Source of the DNA: Pseudomonas sp. R-28-1W-6
GTDB lineage: Bacteria; Pseudomonadota; Gammaproteobacteria; Pseudomonadales; Pseudomonadaceae
Length of the DNA stretch: 64,000 nucleotides
Reading direction: 5' to 3'
Assembly (NCBI RefSeq): GCF_009799925.1
Contig: NZ_WELK01000002.1
Span: forward strand, 496,001 to 560,000
Shown: one piece after another, positions 57,232 to 64,000 of the stretch
Layout of the letters: every line of letters starts with the position of its first letter
How positions within the stretch are numbered: position 1 is the stretch's first letter
Position numbers and translations under genes: made by a program
Notes under the pieces: generated by a model
What the model was told of the DNA's origin: nothing
What the model saw: the letters and a program-made list of their open reading frames with translations, nothing else
The model's database searches: none

Positions 57232-60200
57232 GTGCCTAAACCGCCCCCCCACCGCTCAAGCCGCTCCCCGGGTGACCCGTTCGCCAGCCCCTCGCGTGGC
57301 TCGCTGAAGGGCGCCCTGGCGCTGCTGGTGGCGCTGATGCTGGGCCTGCTGCTGTGGCAGCTGCAGCAGGAATTCCAGCAGCAGGAAGACAGCCTGCGCC
57401 AGCGCAGCCTGACGCACAGCACGCAACTGGCCGAGCACCTGGGTCTGGTGATGAAGCTCAAGGCCGAGGCCGGCCAGGCCTTCCTGCAGTTGAACGCGCC
57501 GCGGCCGCTGGCCGGCAGCGAGCTGACCAGCCTGCTTGGCAGCCTGCGCGGGCTGTACCCGGCCCTGCACAGCCTGGCCTGGCTCGACGAGTCGGGGCAG
57601 ATTCAAGGCGACAGCGACCCGTCTGCCGAAGATGCCGAACTGCTCCAGCAACTGAGCCGCGCCCCGCACCAGCCCTACCGATTCGCCTTCGGCCCGCGCG
57701 AGCAGGGCCTGCTGTACGTGGTCCTCGGCCGGCCGCAGGGCAATGCCGGCTGGCTCCTGCGCCTGCACCCGGCGGCGCTGCGCAACTGGCTGCCGAGCAG
57801 CCGCTCGCCGCAGGCCTGGCTGCTGCAGGACAGCCGCAGCGGCGCGGTGATCCTGCGCCAGCCGCCCGCACCGGCCCTGAGCACCCGCGAGCTGAGCGCG
57901 GCCGAACGGCGCCAGAGCATCCTGCAACTGCCGGTGGCGACCAGCGACTGGCAACTGCATGCGCTGTTCGATGCCAACCGGGTGCGCGCCGAACTGCTGC
58001 CGCCGCAGGCCGGCAAGCTGCTGCTGTTCATCCTCTGCGCCGCCCTGGCCCTGCTCGCCCTGTTCGGCCTGCTGCGCGAGCAACGCAGCCTGCGCGAATC
58101 CCATGCGCTGTCGCGGCGCTCGCTGGACGACGCCATCGCCGCCCTCGGCGTCATCGAGGAGCGGGTGCTGGTGACCCAGGCCGACGGCCTGATCAGCTAC
58201 CTAAACCCGCGCGCCGAGCAGATGTTCGGCCTGAACAGCAGCGCCGCGCACAAGCTGCACCTGCTCAAGCTGCTGCCGGCCCTCGGCCCCTGGCTGGAAA
58301 GCCCGGCCCAGGTCCAGGCGCAGCCGGTGGAAATCCTCCAGGACGGGCACAAGCGCCGGTACGCGGTGACCAGCCATGCCCTGGCCAGCCACAACCACCC
58401 GGGCGGCCGGGTCTGGGTGCTGCGCGACATCACCGAGCAGCACAAGGCCATGGAAGTGCTGCAGGACACCCGCCGGCGCTACCAGGACATTTTCGAGGGC
58501 AGCGGCGTCGCCCTGTGCGTGATCGACCTGCGCGGGCTGAAGGACTTCCTCGTCGAACAGGGCCTGCGCCACAGCAGCCAGCTGCCGGACTGGCTGCAGC
58601 GCAATCCCGAACTGGGCCAGCAGATGCTGCGCCGGGCGCGCCTCACCGAAATGAACCGGGTGGCCATGGACCTGCTCGGCGTCGACACGCCCCAGCAGGC
58701 CTGGGAGCACCTGGTCGGCAACCGGCCGCTGCGCCCCGGCGGCTCGCGCTACGCCCTGGTGGCCGCGCTGCTCGACGGCGACCAGACCATGATGATCGAA
58801 AGCCGCATGCGCACCCCGCACGGCCACGAACGCTACCTGTGGCTGACCCTGCAGCTGCCCAAGCGCGAGACGGACCTGAACGCGGTGACCCTCAGCGTGC
58901 ACGACATCACCAGCCGCAAGCGCGTCGAGCTGTCGCTGGTGGAACGCGAGCGCTTCTGGTCCGAGGTGCTGCGCGCGGTGCCGGACACCCTCTACGTGCA
59001 CGACATGAGCAACCAGCGCGTGCTGTTCAGCAACAACCGCCTGGGCCCGGACCTCGGCTACAGCAAGGACGAGCTGCGCCAGCTGGGCGACAAGCTGTGG
59101 GAGAAGATCCTCCACCCCGACGATGTCGAGCTGTACCAGCGCGTGCGCAACCTGCAGAAGGTGGTCGGCAACGGCCTGCTGCTCAACTGCCAGCTGCGCT
59201 GGCGCCACCGCGACGGCAGCTGGCACTGGTTCGACGTGCGCGAGCACGCCCTCAGCCGCGACCCCCAGGGCCGGGTCAGCCGCCTGATCGGCGTGGCCAA
59301 GGACATCACCCCCGAGATCAACGCCCAGCTCAGCCTGCGCGACAGCGAGCGGCGCTACCGCCTGCTGGCGGAAAGCATCAGCGACGTGATCATTTCCACC
59401 GACAGCAGCCTGCAGCTGAACTACGTCAGCCCCTCGGCGCAGAGCTTCTTCGGCTACAGCCCGGAGTGGATCCTGCAGCACGGCCTGCTCGGCACCGTGG
59501 CCAGCCCGCGCCAGCTGGCCGACCTGCATGGCCTGCTGGAGCAGGTCAAGCAGTCCCTCGCCGACCAGCAGCGCCTGCACCAGCTGCAGGCGACCCTCGG
59601 CGGCAAGACCTTCGTCTTCGACTGCGTGCGCGCCGACGGGCGCAAGATCACCGTGGAAATGCGCGTGATGCTGATGTGGGACGAACAGAGCCACTTCGAA
59701 GGCGTGCTCGGCATCGGCCGCGACATCAGCCAGCAGCGCCGCGCCGAGCGCGACCTGCGCATGGCCGCCACGGTGTTCGAGCACTCCACCGCGGCGATCC
59801 TGGTCACCGACCCGGCCGGCTACATCGTGCGCACCAACGAGACCTTCCAGCGCATCAGCGGCTACGCCACCCGCGAGGTGCTCGACCAGCTGCCGGGCCT
59901 GCTCACCGCCGACCGCCAGCAGGCCGGCCAGCTCAACTACGTGCTCACCCAGCTGAACAAGAGCGGCAGCTGGGAAGGCGAGATCTGGCTCAAGCGCAAG
60001 AACCAGGAACAGTACCCGGCCTGGGTCGGCATCACCGCGGTGCATGACGACGAGGGCGACCTGGTCAGCTACGTGTGCTTCTTCAACGACATCAGCGAGC
60101 GCAAGGCCAGCGAACAGCGCATCCACCGCCTGGCCTACTACGACGCCCTGACCCTGCTGCCCAACCGCACCCTGTTCCAGGACCGCCTGCACACCGCCCT

Positions 60201-61443
60201 GCAGCACGCCGAACGGCACGAGGAGTGGGTGGTGCTGATGTTCCTCGACCTCGACCGCTTCAAGCCGATCAACGACTCCCTCGGCCACGCCGCCGGCGAC
60301 CGCATGCTCAAGGACGTGGCCGTGCGCCTGGCCGCCTGCGTCAACGAGGACGACACCGTGGCGCGCATGGGCGGCGACGAGTTCACCCTGCTCCTGCAGC
60401 CGCGCGGCAGCCGCGAAGGCGCGCTGAACCGCGCCATCCACGTGGCTGAGCAGATCCTCGCCAGCCTGGCCCAGCCGTTCGTCCTGCAGGGCCGCGAGTT
60501 CTTCGTCACCGCCAGCATCGGCATCGCCCTGGCCCCGCAGGACGGCGACGAGCTGAGCCAGCTGATGAAGAACGCCGACACCGCCATGTACCACGCCAAG
60601 GAACGCGGCAAGAACAACTTCCAGTTCTACCAGGCGGACATGAACGCCACCGCCCTGCAGCGCCTGGAGCTGGAGAGCGACCTGCGCCACGCCCTCGAGC
60701 AGGACCAGTTCCGCCTCTACTACCAGCCGCAGTTCAGCGGCGACGGCAAGCGCCTGACCGGGGTCGAGGCGCTGCTGCGCTGGCAGCACCCGGTGCGCGG
60801 CCTGGTGGCGCCGGGCGAGTTCATCCCGGTGCTGGAAGAGCTCGGCCTGGTGGTGCAGGTCGGCGACTGGGTGATCGAGGAGGCCTGCCGCCAGCTCAAG
60901 GCCTGGCACGGCGCCAAGGTGCGGGTGCCGAAGATCTCGGTCAACCTGTCCGCCCGCCAGTTCGCCGACGGCCAGCTGGGCACGCGCATCGCGCGCATGC
61001 TGGCCGACAGCGGCGTGCCGCCGGCCTGCCTGGAGCTGGAGCTGACCGAGAGCATCCTGATGCGCGACGTCGACGAAACCCTGCAGATCCTCGTCAGCCT
61101 GAAGAAGCTCGGCCTGTGCATCGCGGTGGACGACTTCGGCACCGGCTACTCCTCGCTGAACTACCTCAAGCAGTTCCCCATCGACGTGCTGAAGATCGAC
61201 CGCAGCTTCGTCGACGGCCTGCCCGAGGGCGAGCGCGACGGCCAGATCGCCCGCGCCATCATCGCCATGGCCCACAGCCTGGGCCTGGCGGTGATCGCCG
61301 AAGGCGTGGAAAGCCAGGCCCAGCTCGACTTCCTGCGCGAGCACGGCTGCGACGAGGTGCAGGGCTACCTGTTCGGCAAACCCATGCCGGCCACCCAGTT
61401 CGCCGCCCAGTTCAGCGGCGCCGCGCTGTTCGTCCTCAACTAG
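57232..61443 (+). CDS. morA: MorA-like sensor diguanylate cyclase/phosphodiesterase (PAS-GGDEF-EAL)
   Basis: About 1403 residues, inner-membrane c-di-GMP enzyme controlling motility and biofilm. Two membrane helices (about 24-44 and 255-278) enclose a periplasmic sensor region; several PAS/PAC repeats follow (about 300-905). The GGDEF motif is intact (about 1047) with no RxxD inhibitory site before it, and EALLRW (about 1179) begins an EAL domain with DDFGTGYSSL and QGYLFGKP. Both activities are therefore possible. The chosen start is a GTG at 57232 after AGGA; the frame is open to 57163. Position next to glyA is as in PAO1 morA. A weak -35/-10 (CTTACA/TAGTAT) lies at 57188-57215. Confidence 0.93.
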   Translation: MPKPPPHRSSRSPGDPFASPSRGSLKGALALLVALMLGLLLWQLQQEFQQQEDSLRQRSLTHSTQLAEHLGLVMKLKAEAGQAFLQLNAPRPLAGSELTSLLGSLRGLYPALHSLAWLDESGQIQGDSDPSAEDAELLQQLSRAPHQPYRFAFGPREQGLLYVVLGRPQGNAGWLLRLHPAALRNWLPSSRSPQAWLLQDSRSGAVILRQPPAPALSTRELSAAERRQSILQLPVATSDWQLHALFDANRVRAELLPPQAGKLLLFILCAALALLALFGLLREQRSLRESHALSRRSLDDAIAALGVIEERVLVTQADGLISYLNPRAEQMFGLNSSAAHKLHLLKLLPALGPWLESPAQVQAQPVEILQDGHKRRYAVTSHALASHNHPGGRVWVLRDITEQHKAMEVLQDTRRRYQDIFEGSGVALCVIDLRGLKDFLVEQGLRHSSQLPDWLQRNPELGQQMLRRARLTEMNRVAMDLLGVDTPQQAWEHLVGNRPLRPGGSRYALVAALLDGDQTMMIESRMRTPHGHERYLWLTLQLPKRETDLNAVTLSVHDITSRKRVELSLVERERFWSEVLRAVPDTLYVHDMSNQRVLFSNNRLGPDLGYSKDELRQLGDKLWEKILHPDDVELYQRVRNLQKVVGNGLLLNCQLRWRHRDGSWHWFDVREHALSRDPQGRVSRLIGVAKDITPEINAQLSLRDSERRYRLLAESISDVIISTDSSLQLNYVSPSAQSFFGYSPEWILQHGLLGTVASPRQLADLHGLLEQVKQSLADQQRLHQLQATLGGKTFVFDCVRADGRKITVEMRVMLMWDEQSHFEGVLGIGRDISQQRRAERDLRMAATVFEHSTAAILVTDPAGYIVRTNETFQRISGYATREVLDQLPGLLTADRQQAGQLNYVLTQLNKSGSWEGEIWLKRKNQEQYPAWVGITAVHDDEGDLVSYVCFFNDISERKASEQRIHRLAYYDALTLLPNRTLFQDRLHTALQHAERHEEWVVLMFLDLDRFKPINDSLGHAAGDRMLKDVAVRLAACVNEDDTVARMGGDEFTLLLQPRGSREGALNRAIHVAEQILASLAQPFVLQGREFFVTASIGIALAPQDGDELSQLMKNADTAMYHAKERGKNNFQFYQADMNATALQRLELESDLRHALEQDQFRLYYQPQFSGDGKRLTGVEALLRWQHPVRGLVAPGEFIPVLEELGLVVQVGDWVIEEACRQLKAWHGAKVRVPKISVNLSARQFADGQLGTRIARMLADSGVPPACLELELTESILMRDVDETLQILVSLKKLGLCIAVDDFGTGYSSLNYLKQFPIDVLKIDRSFVDGLPEGERDGQIARAIIAMAHSLGLAVIAEGVESQAQLDFLREHGCDEVQGYLFGKPMPATQFAAQFSGAALFVLN

Positions 61444-61583
61444 GCGGCGAGGCCGCCACGGCGGGGCCGGCGAGCCCGGGTGAGCGCCACTTGTCCGCCA
61501 CATGACTGGCTTTCATATGCCAGTACCCGGCGTATGGGTTAGAATGCGCGCCTTTTTCCCGCACCGCTCCGTAGAGGACTGCC

Positions 61584-62837
61584 ATGTTCAGCCGTGATTT
61601 GACCCTCGCCCGTTACGACGCCGACCTGTTTGCCGCGATGGAGCAAGAAGCCCAGCGCCAGGAAGAGCACATCGAGCTGATCGCTTCGGAGAACTACACC
61701 AGCCCGGCGGTCATGGAAGCCCAGGGCTCGGTCCTGACCAACAAGTACGCCGAAGGCTACCCGGGCAAGCGCTACTACGGTGGCTGCGAGTACGTCGACA
61801 TCGTCGAGCAGCTGGCCATCGACCGCGCCAAGCAGCTGTTCGGCGCCGACTACGCCAACGTCCAGCCGCACGCCGGTTCCCAGGCCAACGCCGCGGTGTT
61901 CCAGGCCCTGGTCAAGCCGGGCGACACCGTGCTGGGCATGAGCCTGGCCCACGGCGGCCACCTGACCCACGGCGCCAGCGTCAACTTCTCCGGCAAGATG
62001 TACAACGCCGTGCAGTACGGCATCACCGATGCCGGCCTGATCGACTACGACGAAGTCGAGCGCCTGGCCGTCGAGCACAAGCCGAAGATGATCATCGCCG
62101 GCTTCAGCGCCTACTCCCAGGTGCTGGACTTCCCGCGTTTCCGCGCCATCGCCGACAAGGTCGGTGCCTACCTGTTCGTCGACATGGCCCACGTGGCCGG
62201 CCTGGTCGCCGCCGGCGTGTACCCGAACCCGGTGCCGTTCGCCGACGTGGTCACCACCACCACCCACAAGACCCTGCGCGGTCCGCGTGGCGGCCTGATC
62301 CTGGCCAAGGCCAACGAAGAGATCGAGAAGAAGCTCAACTCCGCCGTATTCCCGGGCGGCCAGGGTGGCCCGCTGGAGCACGTCATCGCCGCCAAGGCGG
62401 TGTGCTTCAAGGAAGCCCTGCAGCCCGAGTTCAAGACCTACCAGCAGCAGGTGGTGAAGAACGCCCAGGCGATGGCCGCGGTGTTCATCGAGCGCGGTTT
62501 CGACGTGGTCTCCGGCGGCACGCAGAACCACCTGTTCCTGCTCTCGCTGATCAAGCAGGACATCACCGGTAAGGACGCCGACGCCGCCCTGGGTCGTGCC
62601 TTCATCACCGTGAACAAGAACAGCGTGCCGAACGACCCGCGTTCGCCGTTCGTCACCTCCGGTCTGCGCATCGGCACCCCGGCCGTCACCACCCGCGGCT
62701 TCGGCGAAGCCGAGTGCAAGGAACTGGCTGGCTGGATCTGCGACATCCTGCAGAACATGGGCGACGAGTCCGTGGTCGACGCGGTACGCGAGAAGGTCAA
62801 GGCCGTCTGCGCCAAGCTGCCGGTATACGGCAACTAA
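61584..62837 (+). CDS. glyA: Serine hydroxymethyltransferase
   Basis: A 417-residue PLP enzyme interconverting serine and glycine and charging tetrahydrofolate with a one-carbon unit. The PLP lysine is in [14 protein letters not shown] (about residue 229). [11 protein letters not shown] (about 31) and [14 protein letters not shown] (about 50) are standard. Full length. GAGG lies before the ATG. A TAGAAT -10-like sequence with GGT before it lies at 61540-61545. No glycine riboswitch-like structure was recognised in the 140-base leader. Confidence 0.98.
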   Translation: MFSRDLTLARYDADLFAAMEQEAQRQEEHIELIASENYTSPAVMEAQGSVLTNKYAEGYPGKRYYGGCEYVDIVEQLAIDRAKQLFGADYANVQPHAGSQANAAVFQALVKPGDTVLGMSLAHGGHLTHGASVNFSGKMYNAVQYGITDAGLIDYDEVERLAVEHKPKMIIAGFSAYSQVLDFPRFRAIADKVGAYLFVDMAHVAGLVAAGVYPNPVPFADVVTTTTHKTLRGPRGGLILAKANEEIEKKLNSAVFPGGQGGPLEHVIAAKAVCFKEALQPEFKTYQQQVVKNAQAMAAVFIERGFDVVSGGTQNHLFLLSLIKQDITGKDADAALGRAFITVNKNSVPNDPRSPFVTSGLRIGTPAVTTRGFGEAECKELAGWICDILQNMGDESVVDAVREKVKAVCAKLPVYGN

Positions 62838-62858
62838 GCGTCGACGCCCGCGCGGCAC

Positions 62859-62886
62859 GAAAAACCCGGCTCAGGCCGGGTTTTTT
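62859..62886 (+). terminator. Terminator of glyA
   Basis: AACCCGGC (62863-62870) pairs with GCCGGGTT (62875-62882), TCAG loop, followed by a run of Ts and preceded by As. Confidence 0.94.
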
Positions 62887-62937
62887 ATGCCCGGCGTTTG
62901 CCGTAGGGTGCGCCATGCCCCCTCGGAGAAGATCGCC

Positions 62938-63576
62938 ATGAGCACGGATCAGCCGCCCAAGCCCGCACGCCGCCACCTCGAGCGCCCGAGCAAGGAGCTG
63001 ATCAGGCTGCTGCCGCCGTTCGATGCCCTGCCGCTGCAGCGCATCCACGTCCTGCGCACGCCAGCCGACTACGCATTCGCCCTGGAGCAGCTGCGCCAGG
63101 AGCCGTTCATCGGCTTCGATACCGAATCCAAGCCCTGCTTCACCAGCGATGCGCCGCGTACCGGCCCGCATGTCCTGCAGTTCGCCAGCCGCGAGCGGGC
63201 GTTCATCGTGCAACTGAACGGCGAGCCACCGCGCGACTTCCTGCGCGAGGTGATCGAGTCCCGGCACATGGTCAAGGTCGGTTTCGGCCTCAGCTCCGAC
63301 CGCGGCCCGCTGCAGCGCAAACTGGGCCTGAAACTCGGCGCCTCGGTCGATCTGGCGAACGCCATGCGCAAGCTCGGCTACAAGCAGGCGGTCGGCGTGC
63401 GCACCGCGGTGGCCATCGCCCTGGGCCGGCGACTGCGCAAGTCCAAGGCGGCCACCACCTCCAACTGGGCAGCCACGCACCTGTCGGAAAACCAGGTGCA
63501 GTATGCCGGGGAGGACGCCTTCGCCGCGCTGGCGGTGTTCTATGCGCTGGGCATGGCCGACAACCCGCCGAGTTAG
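62938..63576 (+). CDS. DEDDy-type 3'-5' exonuclease domain protein
   Basis: A 212-residue protein with a single DnaQ/RNase D-like exonuclease domain. Catalytic acidic residues are visible: FIGFDTES (first D and E, about 59-63), the FGLSSDRG aspartate (about 120) and YAGEDAFAAL (about 183) with a Tyr before it, giving the DEDDy pattern. No HRDC domain, so it is not RNase D itself. The first ATG with a reasonable upstream GGAGAAG is at 62938. It stands alone after glyA. The substrate, RNA or DNA, is unknown. Confidence 0.87.
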   Translation: MSTDQPPKPARRHLERPSKELIRLLPPFDALPLQRIHVLRTPADYAFALEQLRQEPFIGFDTESKPCFTSDAPRTGPHVLQFASRERAFIVQLNGEPPRDFLREVIESRHMVKVGFGLSSDRGPLQRKLGLKLGASVDLANAMRKLGYKQAVGVRTAVAIALGRRLRKSKAATTSNWAATHLSENQVQYAGEDAFAALAVFYALGMADNPPS

Positions 63577-63944
63577 CCGGGGATCTCGCCCCCGGTGGCA
63601 CCCGCTGGTGCGCGCATAACGGCGCAGCCGGCCAAGGCCAGGCAGCCACACCGCTCGTCGGTTAGCGCATGCCGTGCTTCTTCGATGCAGGCATTCTTTT
63701 GTGAAGTGCATCACCTTATGCAGCGCAGTAGAACAGCCGGCCCGCAATGTCGCCGGTAGAGAAGCGGTATTCCAGCCGCCCGTGGGTTTCAGCAGTCCAG
63801 CCTTTCCTCCCTGCCCTTGACGCTCAACGCAGCCGGTCACGGCGCGCCTTTGCCGGCGCACTGCGACATCGCCTGCCGAGCCGCACACGCCATGCACGAC
63901 CGTAGCGGGTCCAGGCGCCGCTCAAGACAGCTGGCAAAGGGGAC
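63577..63944. other. Intergenic region with a Vfr/CRP-like site
   Basis: A 368-base gap. Its left end has a CCGGGG/CCCCGG hairpin at about 63578-63595 without a T-run. A CRP-type site lies at 63700-63715. The rest is GC-rich without recognisable genes. AAGGGG lies four bases before the ATG of the next gene. Confidence 0.55.
63700..63715. promoter_or_regulatory. Vfr/CRP-type operator
   Basis: TGTGA-N6-TCACC matches the CRP/Vfr consensus TGTGA-N6-TCACA in nine of ten conserved positions. It lies about 230 bases before the ATG of the gene at the right edge and about 125 bases after the exonuclease gene. Confidence 0.55.
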
Positions 63945-64000
63945 ATGATGATCTACGATGCGAAGGATTTCGGGGCCACAGGCAATGGCCTGAGCGAGGA
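63945..64000 (+). CDS. Start of a mannuronan C5-epimerase/pectate-lyase-fold-like gene, cut by the window edge
   Basis: The last 56 bases open a frame reading MMIYDAKDFGATGNGLSE. The pattern V/AKDFGA-x-G-G/N-G-x-S is the typical N-terminus of secreted right-handed beta-helix proteins such as AlgE-type mannuronan C5-epimerases and phage-like glycan lyases. AAGGGG precedes the two adjacent ATGs. There is no N-terminal signal peptide, as in AlgE proteins exported by type I secretion. Only 18 residues are visible, so the exact family is uncertain. Confidence 0.6.
   Translation, partial: MMIYDAKDFGATGNGLSE

Noticed and set aside
58201..61503. An 1100-codon open frame on the minus strand opposite morA.
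   Set aside because: High GC content keeps antisense frames open. Its translation is low-complexity (Ala, Gln, Val, His-rich) with no family features, while the plus strand has intact PAS, GGDEF and EAL motifs.
61444..61583. A possible glycine riboswitch before glyA.
   Set aside because: The 140-base leader shows none of the conserved glycine-aptamer segments or a paired terminator; only a -10-like TAGAAT was seen.

Overview
The window is a 64 kb, GC-rich chromosomal segment from a gammaproteobacterium of the genus Pseudomonas (broad sense). Gene content and order follow, as I remember it, the P. aeruginosa PAO1 stretch from pilD/coaE to morA/glyA: yacG, ndh, clpB, rluD, bamD, pilSR, the minor pilin genes, ispH-fkpB-lspA-ileS-ribF-murJ, rpsT, creA-proB-obgE, rpmA-rplU, ispB, and a Lon-like protease next to a DksA-like protein. 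Later comes arcDABC, then morA-glyA. The species cannot be named, but differences in arrangement argue against P. aeruginosa itself. No prophage, insertion sequence, CRISPR array or rRNA operon was seen.

Layout. 0-6 kb: end of pilD, then coaE and yacG; a leftward operon of four small genes; a rightward group (DUF1780, MOSC, DUF3094) leading to ndh; then a leftward tRNA Asn-Pro-Lys operon with a consensus promoter. 6-13.5 kb: a DUF1631 protein coupled to a PilZ protein; leftward rluD-pgeF, and clpB behind a sigma-32-type promoter. 13.6-25.7 kb: bamD, a PP0621-like protein, pilS-pilR, a glycine-oxidase-like gene, and a visibly AT-richer minor pilin block (fimU-pilV-pilW-pilX-pilY1-pilE leftward, fimT divergent). 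25.6-38.5 kb: housekeeping genes for isoprenoids, lipoprotein processing, tRNA charging, flavins, peptidoglycan, ribosomal proteins, proline and quinones. 38.5-46.9 kb: a small gene behind a Fur-box-like sequence; fklB; a photolyase operon behind a TGTACA palindrome; a Lon-like protease with a MITE-like repeat next to its start codon; a DksA-like protein; a DUF3313 lipoprotein. 47-52.8 kb: an Anr-like box, a DUF5064-like gene and arcDABC. 52.9-64 kb: a YiiX-like hydrolase, ettA, a DUF2860-like outer-membrane protein, morA, glyA, a 3'-5' exonuclease, and at the right edge the start of a gene resembling a mannuronan C5-epimerase with a Vfr/CRP-like site upstream.

How the genes work together. 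PilD (edge) processes the prepilins, PilSR controls the major pilin, and FimU/PilV/PilW/PilX/PilE with PilY1 form the pilus tip complex. MorA and the PilZ protein belong to c-di-GMP signalling on surfaces. ArcDABC makes ATP from arginine without oxygen. No clearly new multi-gene system was found. The best leads are regulatory and repeat features: the TGTACA palindrome at the photolyase operon, the MITE-like element at the Lon-like gene, the Anr-like box upstream of the DUF5064-like gene, the Fur-like and Vfr-like sites, and the DUF1631-PilZ pair.
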